Source: Alistipes sp. ZOR0009 (GTDB lineage: Bacteria > Bacteroidota > Bacteroidia > Bacteroidales > ZOR0009). From it: DNA of 64,000 nt. Positions 8,644 through 17,416 of this stretch are shown in pieces; position 1 is the first letter of the stretch; each line of letters opens with the position of its first letter. The translations under genes were made by a program, and so were the position numbers. The notes below the pieces were generated by a model. The model saw nothing but the letters and a program-made list of their open reading frames with translations, searched no databases and was not told the DNA's origin. The DNA lies in assembly GCF_000798815.1 (NCBI RefSeq), contig NZ_JTLD01000121.1, forward strand, positions 36,532-100,531, written 5' to 3'.

Positions 8644-9729
8644 ATGAGCCAAGAGATCAAGAAAAATTCAATCGGTAAAGTTAAAACTTCGAATGTAATT
8701 TATCCTATCATTATAGGATTTGGGGTGGTTGGCTATATGATGATTCAAGAGTTTAATCCTGACGCTTTTAAATCTGTTTCTTTTACTTCGAACTCTATTT
8801 TTTGGTTGGGAGTTGCTGTAATTCTGATGGCTTTTAGAGATTTAGGATACATGATTAGGATTAGGTTGTTGGCCGATAATCACCTAACATGGAAACAGGC
8901 TTTTAGAGTGATTATGCTTTGGGAGTTTACTTCGGCCGTTACACCGTCGGCGGTTGGCGGTACCAGTGTTGCCATCTTATATGTTCATAAGGAGGGAATC
9001 TCGATAGGAAAAAGCAGTGCGATTGTTATGGCGACCTCTTTTTTGGATGAAGTTTATTTTATACTCATAGCACCTCTTCTTTATTTTTCTTTTGGTCATT
9101 CAAGACTGTTTGATATCCCGGGGTCGGAAAATCTTGCTGAAGGCTTGTTTACAGTAGCATTGGTTGGCTATCTGGTAAAGCTTGTTTACATCGTTGTTTT
9201 ATCATATGGTCTGTTTTATAACCCTCGAGGTTTGAAGTGGCTTTTGGTAAAAATATTCAGCTTTAGGTATCTTCGTAAGTGGCGCTACAAAATGACCATT
9301 GTGGCTGGCGAGATTATGGTTTCAAGTAAAAATCTTAGCGCTAGACCTTTGATGTTTTGGGTTAAAACTTTTGGAGCAACCTTTTTTTCGTGGACTTCTC
9401 GCTATTTTGTGGTAAATGCACTATTGCTAGCGTTCTTTTTAATGCACGATCAGATGCTAATATTTGCTCGTCAAATGGTTATGTGGATTATGATGCTGGT
9501 AAGCCCAACGCCAGGAGGTAGTGGTTTTGCGGAGTATGTGTTTACCGTATTTTTGGGCGACTTAATTCCTGTTGCAAGCGATTTACAGAAAAGCATTTCT
9601 GTTGGATTTGCATTTATTTGGAGGTTGATAAGTTACTATCCTTACCTTATTATAGGCGCTTTTATACTTCCTAGGTGGATAAAGCATAAGTTTCATTTGC
9701 CAAAGTTAAATCGCCACCATAGCAATTAG
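8644..9729 (+). CDS. Lysylphosphatidylglycerol synthase TM region / UPF0104 family membrane protein
   Basis: About 361 residues with eight or more membrane helices and the conserved segments of the UPF0104/LPG-synthase membrane domain: TSAVTPSAVGGTSVAILYV near residue 100 and MLVSPTPGGSGFAEYVF near residue 285. In MprF this domain flips lysyl-phosphatidylglycerol; stand-alone members are thought to be lipid or glycolipid transport proteins. No synthase domain is attached. The frame is open to a TTG at 8614, but the -7 box and the ATG at 8644 favour the shorter form. It converges on the PurQ-like gene, overlapping it by four bases. Confidence 0.85.
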   Translation: MSQEIKKNSIGKVKTSNVIYPIIIGFGVVGYMMIQEFNPDAFKSVSFTSNSIFWLGVAVILMAFRDLGYMIRIRLLADNHLTWKQAFRVIMLWEFTSAVTPSAVGGTSVAILYVHKEGISIGKSSAIVMATSFLDEVYFILIAPLLYFSFGHSRLFDIPGSENLAEGLFTVALVGYLVKLVYIVVLSYGLFYNPRGLKWLLVKIFSFRYLRKWRYKMTIVAGEIMVSSKNLSARPLMFWVKTFGATFFSWTSRYFVVNALLLAFFLMHDQMLIFARQMVMWIMMLVSPTPGGSGFAEYVFTVFLGDLIPVASDLQKSISVGFAFIWRLISYYPYLIIGAFILPRWIKHKFHLPKLNRHHSN

Positions 9730-10409
9730 CGGGTGATCATTTTAAAAAAGGAATCCATTAGATCAAATCCATCCATTTTTTGTTGGAAGTGTTTTCTGGT
9801 TATAGGATTTGGTGTTATTCCGTAAATATTTCTATTCTTATTGCATATTGCTGCGATTGATTCGGTTGATCCGTCAGGTGCAGACTCTTTGCTAATAAGC
9901 CCATTCTCAGAACAGTATCGAAGGAGTATTTGGCCGTTTGCTTTCATTGGTAGAGCTTCTTCTTTTTCGACTATGTAGGGTCCCAAAGAGTGGGAAAGAT
10001 AGAGCTTTATAGGGTGGTCTAAGTCTAAAAGATAGGTTAAGGCAGATTTTCTAAAATCAGACATTACATGAACAACCTTACAGGTAAGGCGCGAGTCCTC
10101 TGTTTTTGTAAAAAGGCCAGGTAGCAACCCCGCTTGGCAGAGTATCTGAAACCCACTTTGAATCCCAACTATAAACCCGCCTTGTTTCGCATACTTGCTT
10201 AGATTTTTGAATAAGGGACCTGCTGCTACTTGTTTTTGTAGCTCCACGCTTTCGCAATAGAGCATATTCGACGGGATTACTACAAGATTTAAATCTGTAG
10301 GGATTTCCTCCTCTACGGAAAGGAGAACTGTACTGTTATGGAAATGCTCAACCATGACTCTAACAGTACTTTGGTCAAATCCCAAAATTTTGACAATGCC
10401 TATTCTCAT
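9726..10409 (-). CDS. PurQ-like class I glutamine amidotransferase homologue, catalytic residues lost
   Basis: A 227-residue protein that aligns along its length with PurQ, the glutaminase subunit of FGAM synthase. Shared landmarks are GFQILCQAGLLPG (86-98), a SHSLGPY segment matching the PurQ AHGEG region, a GSTES step, and the final DGFDLMDSFF. The PurQ nucleophile motif G-[IV]-C-N-G-F-Q reads GIQSGFQ, so Cys is Gln84. The triad MPHPER reads TPNPIT, so His is Asn201 and Glu is Ile203. The oxyanion-loop PGG is PSN. Glutamine hydrolysis is therefore not expected. It stands alone with no pur gene nearby. A regulatory or scaffold role is possible but unsupported. Confidence 0.78.
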   Translation of the reverse strand: MRIGIVKILGFDQSTVRVMVEHFHNSTVLLSVEEEIPTDLNLVVIPSNMLYCESVELQKQVAAGPLFKNLSKYAKQGGFIVGIQSGFQILCQAGLLPGLFTKTEDSRLTCKVVHVMSDFRKSALTYLLDLDHPIKLYLSHSLGPYIVEKEEALPMKANGQILLRYCSENGLISKESAPDGSTESIAAICNKNRNIYGITPNPITRKHFQQKMDGFDLMDSFFKMITR

Positions 10410-10546
10410 TTGCCTATCAAGTTACTTGCTGTTGTCTGTTAATCAAAGTTAACAGAATGTTTTGTTTTATTAGTCAAAATTTTATTCTATTTTTTTGATA
10501 TTGCCAGCGTAATTTGGTTTCTTTAACAAATTAGGGTGTCGTAATG

Positions 10547-10554
10547 TAATTTTG
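10547..10554 (+). promoter_or_regulatory. -7 box for the EEP-family gene
   Basis: TAATTTTG matches TAnnTTTG exactly and ends only six bases before the ATG at 10561, so the transcript would have almost no leader. No -33 TTG is seen at normal spacing. Confidence 0.35.
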
Positions 10555-10560
10555 TATCGT

Positions 10561-11610
10561 ATGGCTAAGATATTAAGGTATGTACTGCTGTTTTTGTTCA
10601 TTTTAGTTCTGATTGTGGGGGCTTTTCTTGTTTACACCGAGAAGTCTATCCCTAATTTTAAGTCAACCGAAATTATTTTTAGTGGCACAACTGATGCTGT
10701 TTTATCTAAAGATACAATTTCTATTTTATCTTGGAATGTAGGGTATTGTGGTCTTGGTAGCGATATGGACTTTTTCTATGATGGAGGAACAAGAATGCGG
10801 ACTTCTAAGTCGCAAACGTTGAAAAATATTGAAGGAGTAAAGGACGCGCTTAGCAAAAATGGAGATGCTGATTTTATCCTGCTGCAGGAGGTTGATAGGG
10901 AATCAAAGCGGAGTTATGGTATTAACCAAGAGTTGGAATTTAGTAAGAAACTTCCTGCGTATAGCTTCTTTTTTGCTTCAAATTATGTTGTGGAATTAGT
11001 ACCTATGCCGCTTTCTAACCCTCTCGGAAAGATTAATTCAGGAATTCTTACAATGAGTTCGGTGACGCCTAAGCTGGCAGTAAGGCATAGCTATCCCGAT
11101 AAGCACCCTTGGCCTACGGGGCTATTCATGCCTAAAAGATGCTTCTTGGAGACTCGCATCGCGACTCCGAGTGGACGGGATCTTGTTTTGGTAAATACGC
11201 ATAACTCGGCATACGATGATGGAAATCTCCGTAAAATGGAAATGGAGATGCTTCGCAGTTTTGCATTAAGCGAATACAAAAAAGGAAACTGGGTGATTGT
11301 TGGTGGTGATTGGAATCAAAATCCGCCCGGGTACGTTCAAAAAAATGCAGATAAGGATGCGTTGAAAAATTTTACGCCTAGGGCAATATCTGGATCTTTC
11401 TTTCCTGTTGGTTGGAGTTGGATTTGGGATAAGAAAGTTAGCTCAAATAGATTTCTAAATAGGCCATACGAAGAGGGAGTGACGATGACCACTACCATAG
11501 ATCTTTTTTTAGCCTCACCCAATGTGGAAGGCTTGTCGGTTGATGTTATCGCGGATGGGTTTCGATATTCCGATCATCAGCCACTTCGGGTGAAATTTGT
11601 TTTAAAATAA
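10561..11610 (+). CDS. Endonuclease/exonuclease/phosphatase family protein, membrane-anchored or secreted
   Basis: A 349-residue protein with an N-terminal hydrophobic helix (ILRYVLLFLFILVLIVGAF) that is a signal anchor or signal peptide, then an EEP fold. Catalytic landmarks are ILSWNVGYCG (Asn metal ligand), LLQEVDRESK (Glu), GGDWNQNP (Asp/Asn) and the final SDHQPLRVKF (Asp-His). These enzymes cleave phosphodiester or phosphomonoester bonds; substrates range from nucleic acids to sphingomyelin and inositol phosphates. The upstream TTG at 10552 is in frame, but the ATG at 10561 starts the hydrophobic helix neatly. A single-gene unit; the substrate is unknown. Confidence 0.87.
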   Translation: MAKILRYVLLFLFILVLIVGAFLVYTEKSIPNFKSTEIIFSGTTDAVLSKDTISILSWNVGYCGLGSDMDFFYDGGTRMRTSKSQTLKNIEGVKDALSKNGDADFILLQEVDRESKRSYGINQELEFSKKLPAYSFFFASNYVVELVPMPLSNPLGKINSGILTMSSVTPKLAVRHSYPDKHPWPTGLFMPKRCFLETRIATPSGRDLVLVNTHNSAYDDGNLRKMEMEMLRSFALSEYKKGNWVIVGGDWNQNPPGYVQKNADKDALKNFTPRAISGSFFPVGWSWIWDKKVSSNRFLNRPYEEGVTMTTTIDLFLASPNVEGLSVDVIADGFRYSDHQPLRVKFVLK

Positions 11611-11788
11611 AATTGATATTTAATTGTTTGTTTTTTAATTGTTTGATATTGTGATGGAGGAGGTGTTTTCGTAGATTGTAGATATAATTTAAGCACGGTT
11701 AGCTTGGATTATTAAACTTATACTTATTTTTAACTCGGATATTAAAGGGGATAACCATCAAGTGTGGTTGGGAATATGAGGACGATTT

Positions 11789-12628
11789 ATGATTGTTACA
11801 GATGACGATTTAGTTAGTTTCATTCGAATCTTGAAGGATGGTGGTGGTTATGATCTTAGCGAATATTCAGACAAGTCGCTGAAAAGGAGGTTGGAAAAGG
11901 TTTCAGAAGATTCTCGATTGCCGTTCAATCAGTTTCTCAGTAACATAAAAACGAATAAGGAATTTGCCGAAAAAGTACTGAAAGATATTACAGTGAATAC
12001 CACAGAGTTGTTTCGTGATCCTGTAATGTGGCAGCAGTTAAGGCATCGGATTCTCCCTCGTTTTAAGGGAAATAAGACCATCAACATTTGGCATGCAGGC
12101 TGCTCTACCGGGCAGGAGGTTTACTCTATGATTATCCTTCTGAACGAAATGGGAATGCTCGATAAGGCAAAAATAGTCGCTACAGATATCAACGGCGATG
12201 TGCTTGATATGGCTCGAAAGGGAGCCTACAAGTATCGTTTCAACATTGGCTATTTAGATAACTTCGATAAGGTTATTAGGCATAACCCCTTCAACTACGA
12301 GGAGGTGATTGATGTGCCTTATGAAAAGTATTTTGAAATAAGTAAAGTTAAGGATACGCTGGCTATCAGAAAAGAGTATACAGATATTCCTTTCTTTAGG
12401 AAGCACGATTTGGTGCAGGATGGAACTTTTGTTTATGCAAAATTTGACCTAATCCTGTGCCGAAATGTGATTATTTACTTTAACAATAGCCTTCAAAATA
12501 AGGTTTTCGGGCTTTTCCATCAAAATCTATACTCAAACGGCTGTCTTGTATTGGGAGCGCATGAGTCAATTCTTGGGCCATGGTCATCTCGATTTGAGAA
12601 AAATGGTACGTTTTATTTTAAAAAGTAG
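11789..12628 (+). CDS. CheR-type protein-glutamate O-methyltransferase (apparently active)
   Basis: A 279-residue two-domain CheR. The N-terminal helical domain ends in VNTTELFRDPVMW (about residues 70-82). The SAM-binding motif HAGCSTGQEVYSM lies near residues 101-113, ATDINGDVLDMA near 132, and LILCRNVIIYF near 221. All expected SAM contacts are present. CheR methylates glutamates on chemoreceptor coiled coils with S-adenosylmethionine. No chemoreceptor, CheA or CheW is encoded nearby, so the target is probably not a classical receptor; coiled coils in the downstream GAF/SpoIIE protein are candidates. First gene of the 11.8-22.9 kb operon, followed after two bases by a degenerate paralogue. 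Confidence 0.92.
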   Translation: MIVTDDDLVSFIRILKDGGGYDLSEYSDKSLKRRLEKVSEDSRLPFNQFLSNIKTNKEFAEKVLKDITVNTTELFRDPVMWQQLRHRILPRFKGNKTINIWHAGCSTGQEVYSMIILLNEMGMLDKAKIVATDINGDVLDMARKGAYKYRFNIGYLDNFDKVIRHNPFNYEEVIDVPYEKYFEISKVKDTLAIRKEYTDIPFFRKHDLVQDGTFVYAKFDLILCRNVIIYFNNSLQNKVFGLFHQNLYSNGCLVLGAHESILGPWSSRFEKNGTFYFKK

Positions 12629-12630
12629 GT

Positions 12631-13464
12631 ATGGCTATGGCGGAAATAGGAATTGTAGATACTCGGAATATTCTCAAGATTATAGCTGACAAGTCAGGAT
12701 GGAATTTTAGTGACTTTTCCATTACATTTCTGAAGCGGCGTCTTGAGCATATCTTGCAGCAGCAAGGGCTTCAAAATGTCGAAACGTTAAAGCGTAAGCT
12801 TGAGTTTGATAGCGCATACTTTGATGTTTTCTTAGCAGAATTTATTCCATCGACAACTGAGATGTTTCGCGATCCCTCTCTTTGGCGATTTTTGAAGGAG
12901 TCGGTGATGCCAGAATTGGCATTGAGTGCGACACCTCCCAAGATTTGGATTGCCTCGTGGGATAGCGGGGAGGAACTTTATTCGCTGGCGATTCTTTTAA
13001 AGGAGATGAATTTGCTGGGGAAGGTGAAGGTTTACGCTGCAGATTACTCAGATTCGGTTACCAGGCAGGTAAAAGCAGGGATGCTTGACCCAAAGAAGAT
13101 GGAAGTCAATGAGGCAAACTATCTTCGCTTTCATGGGAAAGCCACTTTTGATAGCTACTTCTCGACTCAGGCTGATGGATCATTAAGAATTAATCCAGAA
13201 CTGATTCGTGATGTAGTTTTTATTCGACAAAATGCTAATTTTGATAGTTCGGTTTTGGGGTGTAAGCTGGTGCTATTCCGAAACCAGCTAATATGTATGA
13301 ATATAAGTCAGGAAGAGAGGGTTATAAGCCGTTTACGTGATTGTGTTGTGGCGGGTGGGTTTTTGGTTGTTGGTATAAAAGAAAACCTAGAGCATCTGCC
13401 GGCATCGAATGCGTTTACGAATATTAATAGCGCGGAAAAGGTTTATAAACGAAAAATTGGATAA
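12631..13464 (+). CDS. Degenerate CheR paralogue (pseudo-methyltransferase)
   Basis: A 277-residue protein clearly homologous to the CheR just upstream: the helical domain and PSTTEMFRDPSLWRF are retained. The SAM-binding loop GCSTGxE reads SWDSGEE (about residues 108-114), removing the first glycine and the cysteine. The CRNVIIYF motif reads FRNQLICMN. SAM binding and catalysis are therefore unlikely. The gene is intact and tightly packed (2-base gap before, 3-base gap after), so it is maintained rather than decaying. It may bind the same substrate helices as the active CheR and act as an adaptor or regulator. Homology is seen; the role is inferred. Confidence 0.82.
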   Translation: MAMAEIGIVDTRNILKIIADKSGWNFSDFSITFLKRRLEHILQQQGLQNVETLKRKLEFDSAYFDVFLAEFIPSTTEMFRDPSLWRFLKESVMPELALSATPPKIWIASWDSGEELYSLAILLKEMNLLGKVKVYAADYSDSVTRQVKAGMLDPKKMEVNEANYLRFHGKATFDSYFSTQADGSLRINPELIRDVVFIRQNANFDSSVLGCKLVLFRNQLICMNISQEERVISRLRDCVVAGGFLVVGIKENLEHLPASNAFTNINSAEKVYKRKIG

Positions 13465-13467
13465 CCA

Positions 13468-14025
13468 ATGTATAAGGCAATAATAATTGGTGGCTCGGCT
13501 GGTAGTTTTCAGGTAATAACGAAAATCTTACATTCGTTACCTGCCAACTATCCTATTCCGATAATTCTTTGCCTTCATAGGTTGAAGCATGTGCGTTCTG
13601 GCTTTGTGGAGGCTTTGTCCATTAAGTCAGGAATACCTATCATTGAGCCAGAAGATAAAGATGCGATTAAGCCAGGAAAAGCATACTTGGCGCCTGCCAA
13701 TTACCACATGTATATTGATTTGGGTAACCGCATAGCGCTATCAACCGAAGAGCCCGTAAACCACTCTAGGCCTTCTATTGATTTGTCGTTCATAAGTGCT
13801 GCTCAAACGTACAGGGATAAGCTTCTGGGAATTATCTTATCGGGAGCGAATAAAGATGGGGCTTACGGGTTAAAGCGGATTAAAGATTTTGGAGGAACTT
13901 GTATTGTTCAAGATCCGAAAGAGTGTCAAGTAAGCACGATGACGGAATCTTCCCTTAAGTTGATTAAGGCAGATATGGTGCTTAATACAAACCAAATAAT
14001 TCAGCACTTGCTGAAATATAAATAA
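13468..14025 (+). CDS. Stand-alone CheB methylesterase domain
   Basis: A 185-residue protein matching only the catalytic domain of CheB; the N-terminal receiver domain of classical CheB is absent. The catalytic triad is recognisable: Ser in GGSAGSF near residue 9, His in CLHRLKH near residue 39, and Asp in LSGANKDGAYGL near residue 131. CheB removes methyl groups from receptor glutamates. Without a receiver it cannot be switched by a CheA, so its activity must be constant or set by protein partners. It directly follows the two CheR genes. Confidence 0.9.
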   Translation: MYKAIIIGGSAGSFQVITKILHSLPANYPIPIILCLHRLKHVRSGFVEALSIKSGIPIIEPEDKDAIKPGKAYLAPANYHMYIDLGNRIALSTEEPVNHSRPSIDLSFISAAQTYRDKLLGIILSGANKDGAYGLKRIKDFGGTCIVQDPKECQVSTMTESSLKLIKADMVLNTNQIIQHLLKYK

Positions 14026-14033
14026 GAATAAGT

Positions 14034-14786
14034 ATGAAGTTAGCGACAAACGTGCTGTTGGTCTGCTTGTTGTTGTTTGGTGTGGCTACGTTTGTATTTT
14101 TGCAAAACGCAGTTGTCAAAGGTAGTTCACCATCTGCTGGTTACGTCTTTCTGGCATTGACGCTTTTTAGTGGAGCCATGCTCTACTCGATGACGCTTTT
14201 TATGAATGAACGCATAAAAAAGTTGACTCAGCGGCTAGAGCTGCTTTCTACTTCGTTGGATGAATCGCTGCAGGCAGTTGAGGCCGATGAGGAAGTAGAG
14301 CAAAAAAAATCATCGCAGGAGTTAGCACGTAAAATTGCGGATAAAATTGCAGCTGATGGACTTAGTGTTGAGGATTTTTCGGAAGAGATTCTTTCAAGGC
14401 TTTCCAAAGAGGTTCCTTTTGCTCATGGACTTTTCTATATGAGGCAGCAAGGAGGAGAGGCTTTTTTACCCACCGCTCGCTTTGCTTTTTATAGTGATAG
14501 GGAGTTGGATGGTTTTTCTGTGGGAGAAGGTATCAATGGCCAGGTGGTGAAGGATGGTAAGTCTGTAACCATCGATACGATTCCGGATAATTATGTTCAT
14601 ATTGTTTCAGGTTTAGGAAAAACGAATCCGCGAGCAATAACATTAACACCTATTATGCAGGAAGGCAGATCGGTGGCATTGCTAGAGTTGGCGTTTCTTT
14701 CGCAACCTACTGAGCATGATAAGCAGGTTGTTGATAGTTTTTGTACTTTGATTTCCAATAAAATACCAATACTACAAGAGGCGTAA
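14034..14786 (+). CDS. Membrane-anchored GAF-domain protein
   Basis: 250 residues. Two membrane helices lie at about 7-24 and 37-58. A charged helical linker (MNERIKKLTQRLELLSTSLD, then an acidic Q/E-rich stretch) leads to a GAF domain at about 115-250 with GEGINGQVVKDGKSVTID and ALLELAFLS. GAF domains bind small ligands or mediate dimerisation. The same GAF layout (GEGLIGQCAYERDLIY) occurs in the next gene, two bases away, so the two proteins probably arose by duplication and may form a complex in the membrane. No enzymatic domain is attached. Confidence 0.8.
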   Translation: MKLATNVLLVCLLLFGVATFVFLQNAVVKGSSPSAGYVFLALTLFSGAMLYSMTLFMNERIKKLTQRLELLSTSLDESLQAVEADEEVEQKKSSQELARKIADKIAADGLSVEDFSEEILSRLSKEVPFAHGLFYMRQQGGEAFLPTARFAFYSDRELDGFSVGEGINGQVVKDGKSVTIDTIPDNYVHIVSGLGKTNPRAITLTPIMQEGRSVALLELAFLSQPTEHDKQVVDSFCTLISNKIPILQEA

Positions 14787-14787
14787 G

Positions 14788-17388
14788 ATGGAAACTGCTA
14801 AAAATAGAATTGTTGCATTACTGCAGTCGAAACAACTGATATACTATACGTTATCTTTGGTAGTTATTCCTGTCGCTGCGTGGATTCTTGCGATCTCAAC
14901 GAAAGGCTATGACGCTTCTTTTACCTCTTTGGCAAAGGTTCATGCAGAGGTTCCTGTTCTCTGGCTAATCAACTTTTTGCCGATCGTTTTTGCGGTGCTT
15001 TCTGTTAGTTTTTTGAAGGCGTACAAGAGGAAGGTTGAAGAGTTGGAAGGAGAGGTTACTGTTAAGTCGCAAATCATTAGTAAGAATGCCTTCTTTGCGA
15101 AGCAAATTGGAGAAGGAAATTTTAAAGTTGATATTTCGTGCCAAGACGGAGATGTTCTTGCAAAATCACTCTTGGTGATGCGCGATAATCTGCTGAAGAA
15201 TAGTACAAAAGAGGCAGAAGAAGCTTGGATTGCTGAAGGGAAGGAGATTATCTCTAACATTCTTCGTATTCATAATAAGCTCGATGAACTTTCGTATGAG
15301 GTCCTTGTAAGCCTTATTAAGTATACAAAGGTAGTTCAGGGTGCTTTCTACTTTTATGATGATGAGCGAAATCTCATTGTTAATCTTGCCTCCTATGCCT
15401 ATAATCGCCGGAAGTACATTAAGCAGGAGTTTAAAATAGGAGAAGGCCTTATAGGTCAATGCGCCTATGAGCGAGATTTGATTTATAGGACTGAGGTTCC
15501 TGGCGACTATGTTTCTATTACTTCAGGAATATTGGGGGATCAGAAGCCTAAGAGTATCATTATGATACCTCTTATTTCTGATGAAAAATTGTATGGAATT
15601 TTGGAGTTTGCATCAGTCTCGGAGATTCCGCCATTGACTATTCGCTTTTTTAAGGAATTAGCAGAGATTATAGCTCGGACCATTTTTAATATTAGCGTTA
15701 ATGAGCGTACCGCTAGGTTGTTGCACGAGTCGCAGCAAATGACAGAAGAGCTTAAAGAAAATGAGGAAGAACTTCGTCAGAATGCGGAAGAAATGATGGC
15801 AACTCAGGAAGAGTTGGAGCAATCGAACAACCGCCTTGAATCGCAGATTAAGGAGGTGGAGAATGTTCAAAAAAAGCTTCACTCCTTGCTCGAAAATGCA
15901 TCAGAGGTTATTTCAATTTACAATAAAGATCTAGAGCTCTCTTACATTAGTCCTTCTGTAACATCAATTCTTGGTTTTACACCAGAGGAGATGGTGCAAG
16001 GAATGGATAAGGACCGGTTGACTAAGAAGGGAGAAGAAAGTTTGGACGAACTTTTTCAAAATCTGCTATATAATCCGAATGAAAGCTATACCATACAGTA
16101 TACTTTCATGAAGAAAAATGGCGATAAGATTTACCTTGAAGTTACAGGCCGTAACCTTCTATCCGATCCCGCAATTAGTGGTATTATCCTTAATATGCAG
16201 GATATTACGGAGCGTAAGCGTGCGGAAAAAGAGGAGCGCATGAAGAGTAAAATGCAGGCGCTATCAGAAAATTCTCCCGATCTTATTATGCGATTAAGCA
16301 TGATGGGACAGGTTTTCTATATAAACCCCACCGTAAATTCCTACTTTGATATCGATGCTAAATCAATTCAAAACCAAACTGTTGCTGCTAGCTCTTTGCC
16401 TGAGCCTTTGGTGGTTTTTTTGATGGATGCTATAGGTAAAATTGGGGAAACAAAGCAAAAGCTGGAGGATGATATTTCATTTGATTCAAACTTTGGGAAA
16501 ACCATTATGCACATTGTGGCTATTCCCGAGTTTAATGAAAATGAGCTGGAGACGATCCTTTTTGTTTCTCATGACATTACAGAGTCTAAGCGAATCGGAA
16601 TGGAGATTCAAGAGAAGAATAGGAATATTACAGAGAGTATTAACTACGCGCAGCGTATCCAGAGCTCAATACTGCCTGATAATAGGCTGATTCGTAAGTA
16701 TCTTCCCAATTCTTTCATTTTCTACCTGCCGAGGGATGTTGTTAGTGGAGATTTTCCTTGGATGTTTGTAAAGGATCCGAATACCATATACGTGGCTGCT
16801 GTTGACTGTACGGGGCATGGTGTTCCGGGTGCGCTGCTCTCTTTTATTGGCTATTTCATCCTAAACAATACTGTTGATAGGGATCGCTACCTCAGTGCAG
16901 GAGAGGTGCTAGACGCTTTGCACAACGAGGTTCGGACGACGCTTAAGCAGGATAGGGTGGATGCTGATGCTCGTGATGGTATGGATATCGCTCTTTGTAA
17001 AATTGATTTGAAGAACAATGTGCTAGAATTTGCAGGTGCACATCGCCCTCTTTACTTGCTAAGAGACAGCCAGCTGCAAGAGTTTAAAGGAGAACGTAGG
17101 GCTATTGGAGGAATTCCTTCGGCTAAAAAAGCCGAGCAGCCGTTTACGAACCATACCATTCAGCTGCAACCAAGCGACAGGGTATTTGTGTTTTCTGATG
17201 GACTACCAGATCAGGTAGGTGGTCCAGATAAGAAAAAGTACTCGGCCGCCCGTATTCGCGAGCATATTGTGCGGAATGCGCATCTTCCGATGAGTGAGCA
17301 TGAGGAATTTTTTAATAAAGACTTTTCGGAATACAAAGGCGATGTAAAGCAGATTGATGATATCCTGCTAATTGGAATTGAATTTTAG
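14788..17388 (+). CDS. SiaA-like membrane sensor phosphatase (TM-GAF-coil-PAS-PAS-SpoIIE)
   Basis: 866 residues. Two membrane helices (about 17-38 and 56-75) precede a GAF domain (about 180-305), a Glu/Gln-rich coiled coil (about 308-365, containing EEELRQNAEEMMATQEELEQ), PAS domains at about 367-480 and 487-605, and a SpoIIE/PP2C-type phosphatase (about 611-866). Phosphatase metal sites are visible: VSGDFPW, VDCTGHGVPGALLS (near 672), ARDGMDIALC and FSDGLPDQ. SpoIIE phosphatases dephosphorylate an antagonist protein in partner-switching circuits. The next two genes encode a SiaB-like kinase and a SiaC-like phosphoprotein, which makes this the SiaA counterpart. The coiled coil resembles segments next to CheB/CheR-type sensors and may be their methylation substrate (inference). 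Confidence 0.9.
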   Translation: METAKNRIVALLQSKQLIYYTLSLVVIPVAAWILAISTKGYDASFTSLAKVHAEVPVLWLINFLPIVFAVLSVSFLKAYKRKVEELEGEVTVKSQIISKNAFFAKQIGEGNFKVDISCQDGDVLAKSLLVMRDNLLKNSTKEAEEAWIAEGKEIISNILRIHNKLDELSYEVLVSLIKYTKVVQGAFYFYDDERNLIVNLASYAYNRRKYIKQEFKIGEGLIGQCAYERDLIYRTEVPGDYVSITSGILGDQKPKSIIMIPLISDEKLYGILEFASVSEIPPLTIRFFKELAEIIARTIFNISVNERTARLLHESQQMTEELKENEEELRQNAEEMMATQEELEQSNNRLESQIKEVENVQKKLHSLLENASEVISIYNKDLELSYISPSVTSILGFTPEEMVQGMDKDRLTKKGEESLDELFQNLLYNPNESYTIQYTFMKKNGDKIYLEVTGRNLLSDPAISGIILNMQDITERKRAEKEERMKSKMQALSENSPDLIMRLSMMGQVFYINPTVNSYFDIDAKSIQNQTVAASSLPEPLVVFLMDAIGKIGETKQKLEDDISFDSNFGKTIMHIVAIPEFNENELETILFVSHDITESKRIGMEIQEKNRNITESINYAQRIQSSILPDNRLIRKYLPNSFIFYLPRDVVSGDFPWMFVKDPNTIYVAAVDCTGHGVPGALLSFIGYFILNNTVDRDRYLSAGEVLDALHNEVRTTLKQDRVDADARDGMDIALCKIDLKNNVLEFAGAHRPLYLLRDSQLQEFKGERRAIGGIPSAKKAEQPFTNHTIQLQPSDRVFVFSDGLPDQVGGPDKKKYSAARIREHIVRNAHLPMSEHEEFFNKDFSEYKGDVKQIDDILLIGIEF

Positions 17389-17416
17389 TAAGAAACAATG
17401 AAATAATTAACTAGCT

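Noticed and set aside
9726..10409. Homoserine O-succinyltransferase (MetA-type) for the amidotransferase-like gene
   Set aside because: The GFQILxxxGLLPG, GSTES and C-terminal DGFDLMDSF landmarks follow PurQ, not MetA.
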